The notes under the pieces: generated by a model
Told to the model about the DNA's origin: nothing
Database searches by the model: none
Seen by the model: the letters and a program-made list of their open reading frames with translations, nothing else
Origin: Torreya grandis
Lineage: Eukaryota; Streptophyta; Pinopsida; Cupressales; Taxaceae
DNA length: 64,000 bases
Reading direction: 5' to 3'
Assembly: GCA_037957365.1 (NCBI GenBank)
Contig: JARHVA010001739.1
Coordinates: 2,505,501-2,569,500, forward strand
Position numbers and translations under genes: made by a program
Part shown: positions 60,001-64,000 of the stretch, one piece after another
Numbering within the stretch: the first letter of the stretch is position 1
How the letters are laid out: each line of letters starts with the position of its first letter

Positions 60001-61549
60001 CTTGGACTTGTTATTATCCCTAGTGTTCAATGCTATAACATCAAATTTAGTGTCCTTAAAGACCCTTTTATGTCTAAAGTCAAATATACCTATGTTTCCT
60101 ACTTGTTTTTTTTATGCTACCATGATTGTGAGATTTATAAATTATTCACTAGTAGTCTAAAAATTGCTTTTGGATCAATTTGTAATTTTTTGGGTGATAA
60201 TCGAGCTCTTTGGTTTGACTATGATCAAATTAGGGCTTCTACAAACACTTTGGCCTTTTACAGGTCTTTTTAAGCTTTAATGGTGGCATCTATTTGAACA
60301 TGGGTGAATTTGGTACCTTGGATTTGATTTGGACTTCTACCTTTATACCTTTGATTTTTCATTCCCATAAAATCCTTTTTAGCTCAAGTGGTTTTGAAGT
60401 GGTGTCTAGTTGGCACTTTCATGGCACTTTATTCATTAATGTTTGAAAACTAACTACTCCCTTTGAAAATATTACCTTTTATTTTACATCATATGATCAA
60501 TCTATATAGATAAATGCAAATCATTGATCTCAAATTTGCTAGTTGCATGCCATTAGCTATCCTTTGTACTAGGCCCTATGGTTATGCCACTTGGTAGTCC
60601 CTTGGGCCTTCTGAGTTCTGTATCTTTTCCAGTTTCATAGTGAACATGTTTGTGCCACTTGGTCACTCCATGCTTGCTCAAATGTTCTATTGAATAGTCC
60701 ACAATGATCTCTCTCCATTTGATCATGTTTCCTTGATTGGACTTAAGACATCTATCCTGAAAAGGTGGATGAACTTTAAGTTATCATGGGACCATGTAGA
60801 GAACTTAGTTTAAATACTTTAGTCTAAGTTTAGATTAAAATAAAAGGGACCTCATTGAATGATAGAAGATATAACCATAAGTCTTTAGCCTAAGGTTATA
60901 TTTTATTAATAAATATAATCAAAACCTTAGGATAAAGAATTAGGTTAAGTCTATATCTACAAGCATTTAGACCATGATAAATAAGATGAGTCCAAAATGG
61001 CGGGGGGGGGGGGGGGTGGTCTTAAGACATAAAGGGACCAAGCCTAGGGTTATTATTCTAAGGTTTGTTCATGTTGAAAAACATGGATAAACCTTAGGAT
61101 AAGAATTTAGGCTAAGTCCACGGTGTTCATAATTGATCCTTTGCAAATATAAACCTCATTAGAAAGGTCCTTAAGTCAAAACATGGTCTTTAATCAATCT
61201 AAGTTGAAAGATTGATTTTAACATTGAATTGCATGTTTATTTTCCAAATGAGACCCCATTGATCCTACAAAGGAAAACAACATGTTCATTTATCTAAGTG
61301 GGATTGGTTTATGAGCTTGAATTTTTATGGTCTTGTAGAAATCAATGATAGTCTCATAGATTTCAATGACATTCTCATGAACATCAAAATTAAGCTCTAG
61401 CAATATATCACCAAGGATTAAATTTAAAAGCCTCATGGATGTCAATAATGACCTCATAGATGTTGAATGATAGGCATGAAAATGTTAAAATTGAGATCTA
61501 GCAATATATCACTAGGGCTTAAAATTGATGGCCTCACAGATGTCAATGA
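57023..61549 (-). pseudogene. Third ORF region, right copy
   Basis: Homologous to 43620-47275, but longer by a segment at about 58278-59230. The longest open stretch is 60030-59347 (227 codons, minus), with KNYYKIPKTQLYLPIIMEWS, PWLYLGTHVVFDP, GAPFTTYVNKIWVPYIYFMV and LGEMINIFLKQQFSTIKNK. It contains no signal peptide, zinc-binding cluster or known enzyme motif that I can name. Further frames at 58056-57853, 57573-57391 and 57378-57088 follow in order; the last ends at a run of charged residues. The copy is cut off at 61549 by the next insertion. Confidence 0.55.
61002..61016. repeat. Poly-G run (G15)
   Basis: Fifteen G; the matching place in the left copy (46726-46731) has six G. Confidence 0.9.
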
Positions 61550-64000
61550 TGTTGGGTGAATATTTTGTTGGCCAATTAAATGGTGACCAAAATAGTTCCT
61601 ATCACCACAGCATAGGGAGATGGGTCATCCTAGTGTGCAGGTTTACTACATCAACAGGGGAAAAATCTCTCCTCTCATCAAGGGGAGGTTCCCTATTAAA
61701 TATGCAGAGGCTATATATATATATAATAAAAAATTAAGACACATGGGTGGGATAAACCATCCATCTCTCTTTTTCTAGAGATGATGCTAACAAACATAGG
61801 AGAAATCTTGGGTGATTGGTGAAGGTACTTCTCTTCTTTCAGAATTAACATTCAACCAAGAACCAGATCCCTTCTTGGATAGTAGAAATCCTGGTGAAGC
61901 AATAGAAGGCACTTCTCTTCTTTCAAAAGTGCTTGTTTTTGTAAACAATAGGAATCTTTTTGGTAGGATAAGTAACAGGGAGCCAAGGGTGCAATAACCA
62001 TTAGAATGAAGTGTAGCACAAAGTCTCCACTTTAGCTACCCAAAGAGTGAGATACGAAGAACAGGGGAAAAAATTTGTCCGAAGGTCCTTTACATAGAAA
62101 CAAAAAGAAAACACATGCTAAAGACAATTGCAGACAGCACAAAGTCTTCCACAACTGACTTCAGGACACATTCCTGATTACTTCCGCTAGTTCTACTTGT
62201 TAGATCAAATAAACAAGAATGCTCCTAGGAAACAAACATAAGAACAATTTCATAAAATAGCACAAGCTATAATAGCACAAAGACTACAAGTAACTTTCTT
62301 TCTCGTTTAGATAAAATAATATGAAATTACATTCTGAGCTCAAAGTCTCAGTATTCACCTTTCAATTTGGGCAGAGTTTTGCTTCTAGTAATGGGAAGAT
62401 CTCTCTTGTAACAAATGAGAGACTACAATATGTAGTACTCCAAGAAATACTTGGGTGCTTGTTTTCATGAAAAAGGCCCATGCTATAGTCAATGTCTTCA
62501 ATGCACCTTCAATTTTATCTGGAGGGACCATGCTGGGAACAATGCATTGCCTCAACTATGGCTTGTCCATTCATCTAATGTCTCTTCCTTGGTATGGACT
62601 GTTTGGTCCTTTCTCTAATGTCTGCATAGCTATCCAATTCGCCATTACTTTATGGAAGAAAAATAGGCTTGCATCCTTGATTTAGTGCACCCAGAAGTCT
62701 AAGTCTACTCGATCCACTATTTCACCTACTGGAAATAATTATTTTGAAAATATTTTTGGTCCTTTGCATTGATCTTCTCTTCCCTATAGAAATTTAAATC
62801 TTTGAGCTCTTTTTTCATTTAATCACTTGTTTCTTCCTTTAATTTCTGCACTCTATTTGAATTTCCATAGATTTTCCCTCACTTTAAATTTGACGTCTGA
62901 GGGGCCATCAATGGTCTCCAACTGTTTGAACCATGTTGAACCTTGAACCTGTGAACCTATGAAAGTTCATTGGTTCAAGGTTCATTTTGTCTCTTTTGTT
63001 CCATTTCTTCTTGGTTCAATCACTTTCCTACTCCTTGGTTGAACCATCCATTGAACCACCTGTTTACTACTTTTTCCCTTGACTGAGGCTGCCTTTGAAC
63101 CTTTGAACCCATGAACCATTGAACTTCAAACTCTTTTGGTTTAAGGTTCAATCAATTCATTGGTTCATCCTTTGTCCATCACTTGTTCTTTCTAATCTCT
63201 TTGATCTTCATCACATTGGTTGAACCTTTGAACCTGTGAACTCATTGAACCTTTTGGTTCAAGGTTCAACAGTTCAATTGGTTCATTCTTTTTATTTGGT
63301 TAAGTATTTTTAATCTTTTTAAACCAAATGAATTAGACCAAATGGCCATTTGAACTTGTTGAACCATTGAATTTGTTGAACCTTTGAACCAAAGTGGTTC
63401 AATGGTTCAAGCCTTCTTCTCTTTGATGAGTGTTTTGAAGCTGTTGAACCTTGAATTGGTTGAACTTGTTGAACCTTGAACCCATTGAACCCTTGAACCT
63501 TTTTGGTTCAAGGTTCAATGGTTCAATGGTGCTTAAAAGCTTGCTAATTGAATTCTTTTGATTAAAATCACCTGCAAAAGCCTTTGAACCTGTTGAACCT
63601 ACTAATTTCAAGCATGTTGAGTCTATAGAAACATATTTGCAGAGTCCGTAGATTCAAGCCTGCAGAGTCTATAGATTTTTGAGAAGCTTGAAAAATGAGG
63701 AATTTAAAAGCTCAAAACAAATTTTGAGAAGGGAAGAGAGAAATTTTGGTCCTATAGTACCAAGATAACTCATATGTTGTTCCAAAAATGAGTGACATTT
63801 TTAGGGACCAACAATTAGCTCTAGTTGGGGAACTTCCTTCAGGTGAAAACTTGAAACACAGCTGAGGGGAGTAGAAACTAGAATCTCCAGTGCCTTGAAG
63901 TGTGCCATTGGGCTACGGAGTCATGCTACCCAAAAAGAAAGGCTCAAAAAATGAAAATGAAAATGAAAAGAACAAAATAGAACTAAAGACTATATATATA
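61545..64000 (+). mobile_element. Younger LTR-type insertion, runs off the window
   Basis: Homology with the left copy stops abruptly at about 61549, in the middle of a repeated motif, and TGTTGGGTGAATATTTTGTT begins. That is a typical LTR start; TATATATATATAATAA at about 61712-61727 may be its TATA region. The sequence is less AT-rich and has visibly more CpG than the rest. No primer-binding site, partner LTR or pol motif is seen before 64000, so type, orientation and extent are open. A 25-bp direct repeat (GAAGGTACTTCTCTTCTTTC near 61826 and 61905) occurs in it. Confidence 0.5.
62915..63620. repeat. TTGAACC / GGTTCAA heptamer field
   Basis: About twenty TTGAACC and about ten GGTTCAA heptamers or one-base variants occur in 700 bp, in both orientations and mostly spaced by 0-10 bases. 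Several pair into hairpins, for example TTGAACCTTTGAACCA with TGGTTCAATGGTTCAA at 63378-63410, and CCATTGAACCCTTGAACC with GGTTCAAGGTTCAATGG at 63482-63520. The minus-strand frame across it (63611-63399) is a by-product. Confidence 0.8.

Noticed and set aside
62915..63620. Cluster of tRNA genes because of GGTTCAA
   Set aside because: No cloverleaf, anticodon arm or A box at proper distance; only the heptamer recurs.

Overview
The window looks like intergenic DNA of a large seed-plant nuclear genome. A gymnosperm-like genome is possible, but the sequence does not prove it. It is AT-rich and CpG-poor, has no intact cellular gene, and is mostly old plant LTR retrotransposons, a plant L1-type LINE with a C-terminal RNase H, long TA and GA arrays, and a few gene fragments. 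Most damage in the coding relics is of the G-to-A / C-to-T kind: TAG/TAA replace CAG/CAA or TGG, and catalytic D/E become N/K. That is the pattern expected from deamination of methylated cytosines.

Layout. 1-5.1 kb: repeats, a 145-bp near-perfect palindrome, and a TA-flanked hairpin. 5.2-8.3 kb: two PIF1-helicase fragments on either side of a small LTR-bounded gypsy relic. 9.4-35.1 kb: a nest. A LINE on the minus strand is split into a 5' half (32.7-35.1 kb) and a 3' half (9.6-11.5 kb). Between them sits a minus-strand gypsy-type element (11749-32455; target duplication ATATC on both sides; LTRs about 83% alike by eye). Its right-hand LTR was in turn entered by a 12-kb plus-strand gypsy element (19628-31642; LTRs about 93% alike by eye). 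Two SINE-like units lie head to head at the outer insertion site. 35.2-38.8 kb: an exon-like block resembling the end of a kinesin-5 motor, a 2.0-kb TRIM-like element with two 331-bp LTRs and TTTCT duplications, and a caffeate O-methyltransferase-like pseudogene.

42.5-61.5 kb: a minus-strand gypsy element with domain order gag-PR-RNase H-RT-RNase H-INT, then a further ORF. The extra ORF and LTR occur twice (42561-47275 and 55963-61549). This is either an LTR-internal-LTR-internal tandem or a very long LTR carrying an ORF. From 61550 to the end a younger, more CpG-containing LTR-type insertion begins. It holds an unusual field of TTGAACC/GGTTCAA heptamers.

Nothing here works as a pathway. What can be read is the order of insertions and how each element decayed. 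The points I would check first are the four-level nest, the paired ORF-plus-LTR blocks, the second (archaeal-type-like) RNase H placed before RT, the internal TATA box ahead of the extra ORF of the inner element, and the heptamer field.
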